Origin: Bacillota bacterium | Lineage (GTDB): Bacteria > Bacillota > Clostridia > DSM-8532 | Assembly (NCBI GenBank): GCA_023459915.1 | Contig: JAEWSN010000209.1 | Coordinates: forward strand, 1 to 14,351 | DNA: 14,351 nucleotides | Reading direction: 5' to 3' | Shown: piece by piece, positions 13,667 through 14,351 of the stretch | Layout of the letters: every line of letters begins with the position of its first letter | Numbering within the stretch: position 1 is the stretch's first letter | Position numbers and translations under genes: made by a program | The notes under the pieces: generated by a model | The model's database searches: none | What the model saw: the letters and a program-made list of their open reading frames with translations, nothing else | What the model was told of the DNA's origin: nothing

Positions 13667-13669
13667 TTG

Positions 13670-13698
13670 TTGCACATCGGCGCCCAATCTGCTATGAT
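13670..13698 (+). promoter_or_regulatory. Sigma-A promoter for the T-box-metG transcript
   Basis: TTGCAC (13670-13675), a 17-base spacer and TATGAT (13693-13698) form the best promoter in the window. The -35 begins four bases after the last palindrome. Transcription should start near 13705, about 80 nt before Stem I of the T-box. It predicts a leader of some 550 nt before metG. Confidence 0.7.
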
Positions 13699-13784
13699 GC
13701 TTTTCAAGCAGCACGGAGGCCATGCGGGGTGGGTTCTGCTCCCAACAGGCATTTGTGTTGCCCATGATCGCATCAAAAACAACA

Positions 13785-14070
13785 TGGCGTCGAAGAGAAG
13801 AGTACGTACCGCAGCGCTGCACAGAGAGCCCGGATGGTGTGAAAGGGCGAGCAAACCGGTACGGAACATGGTCTCGGAGCTGCGTACCGAGAGCGGTGTC
13901 CGTTTGGCGGATCCCTCCAGGCTACGACGGGTTCTCCCGTTACAGAGACAGGGTGTCGGCCAAGTGCCCGCACCTGAAGAGATCCATTCCGCGAGGAATG
14001 GGTGAACCGGGGTGGTACCACGTGGCTTGCGCCCGTCCCCGAATCAGAGGATTCGGAGACGGGCGTTTTT
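13785..14070 (+). ncRNA. T-box leader, methionine specifier
   Basis: This is a tRNA-sensing leader that reads uncharged tRNA and lets transcription continue into metG. Stem I lower helix: GAGA (13795-13798) pairs TCTC (13872-13875). Upper helix: GTACC (13806-13810) pairs GGTAC (13858-13862). Between them the loop-E pattern AGTA (13801-13804) faces GGAAC followed by ATG at 13868-13870, the Met specifier. The Stem I tip region AGAGAGCCCGG follows the expected layout. The conserved T-box GGGGTGGTACCACG is at 14009-14022, just before the terminator. The exact 5' edge of Stem I is uncertain by about 10 nt. Confidence 0.92.
14031..14070 (+). terminator. T-box regulated intrinsic terminator
   Basis: GCCCGTC (14031-14037) pairs GACGGGC (14058-14064), and CCGAATC (14039-14045) pairs GATTCGG (14050-14056), with loop AGAG and one C-A mismatch, followed by GTTTTT. 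The 5' arm is close to the T-box bulge, so antiterminator and terminator are mutually exclusive as in the family. Confidence 0.92.
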
Positions 14071-14094
14071 GATCTGTTGTCATTCGATATCATG

Positions 14095-14205
14095 TCATGA
14101 CACGCATCATCATTCATGACACGCATTATCATTCGTGACATGCATCATCACTCGTGCAATGCATGATCATTCATGAGGTGCATGATCATTTCATGACATG
14201 CATTG
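14095..14205. repeat. 19-nt tandem repeats between the T-box terminator and metG
   Basis: Five full copies and one partial copy start at 14095, 14114, 14133, 14152, 14171 (20 nt) and 14191. The consensus is TCATGACAYGCATCATCAT; each copy has the half-palindromes TCATGA and ATGCAT. The array is transcribed only when the terminator is read through, and it ends about 50 nt before the metG ribosome site. It is AT-richer than the surroundings. Confidence 0.8.
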
Positions 14206-14257
14206 CAGATCAGTCACTTTCGCTCGTCCTCCGTCATGGTGACAGGAGGAGGATTGC

Positions 14258-14351
14258 ATGAAAAACATTCTCATCGGCGGCGCATGGCCGTATGCCAACG
14301 GTTCGCTGCACATCGGACACATTGCGGCCCTGCTGCCGGGCGACGTGCTGG
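14258..14351 (+). CDS. metG: Methionyl-tRNA synthetase, N-terminal 31 residues (cut by window edge)
   Basis: This enzyme charges methionine onto tRNA-Met. The visible N terminus MKNILIGGAWPYANG ends in the class I HIGH signature (LHIGHIAALLPGDVL), the classic MetRS opening. ATG 14258 follows AGGAGGAGG at about 5 nt. The Met T-box leader and promoter upstream match this product, so expression should rise when uncharged tRNA-Met accumulates. The rest lies beyond the right edge. Confidence 0.95.
   Translation, partial: MKNILIGGAWPYANGSLHIGHIAALLPGDVL

Noticed and set aside
13604..14141. Small open frames within the T-box leader on both strands
   Set aside because: They coincide with T-box structural elements and have no conserved protein features.

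Overview
The window looks like chromosome of a GC-rich member of the Bacillota, most likely clostridial. The reasons are a methionine-type T-box leader before metG, a FlgN/YvyF flagellar gene pair, a protein-arginine-phosphatase type CTGNTCRS enzyme, strong AAGGAGG-type ribosome sites, and a folE-HD-folP-folBK folate cluster. The genus cannot be fixed from the sequence alone.

Layout. From the left edge to about 9.33 kb all genes lie on the minus strand. Read in their own direction they are flgN-yvyF; a 399-nt gap holding a palindrome array; folE-HD-folP-folBK-sua5-ywlE; a promoter; then rpiB-upp-comEB-wecA-wecB (wecB is cut by the edge). From 9.57 to 12.69 kb two plus-strand genes follow: a LacI-like-sensor diguanylate cyclase and an acyltransferase-3 membrane protein. 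A minus-strand ABC/AAA-type ATPase comes next, and the window ends with a plus-strand promoter, Met T-box leader and the start of metG.

Function. The first block joins folate synthesis (GTP to dihydropteroate) to tRNA t6A modification (Sua5) and a low-molecular-weight phosphatase, with consecutive ATGA stop/start overlaps. The second joins pentose phosphate and pyrimidine salvage (rpiB, upp, comEB) to cell-envelope polyprenyl-phosphate sugar chemistry (wecA, wecB). The acyltransferase may also act on the envelope.

Most striking structure. The gap between yvyF and folE (8023-8228) holds two tandem units of about 100 nt. Each can fold into a closed cloverleaf: one closing stem and three arms packed against each other with essentially no unpaired junction base. 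The two units share their ends but not their arm sequences. I recognise no named element that looks like this.

Other repeats. The window also has a dispersed palindrome GGGGTC-W-GACCCC (five copies, three at exact 37-nt spacing beside the metG promoter, one inside the sua5 reading frame), 19-nt tandem repeats between the T-box terminator and metG, and GC-rich tandem repeats of about 35 nt before the diguanylate cyclase. I saw no tRNA, rRNA, CRISPR array or transposase gene.
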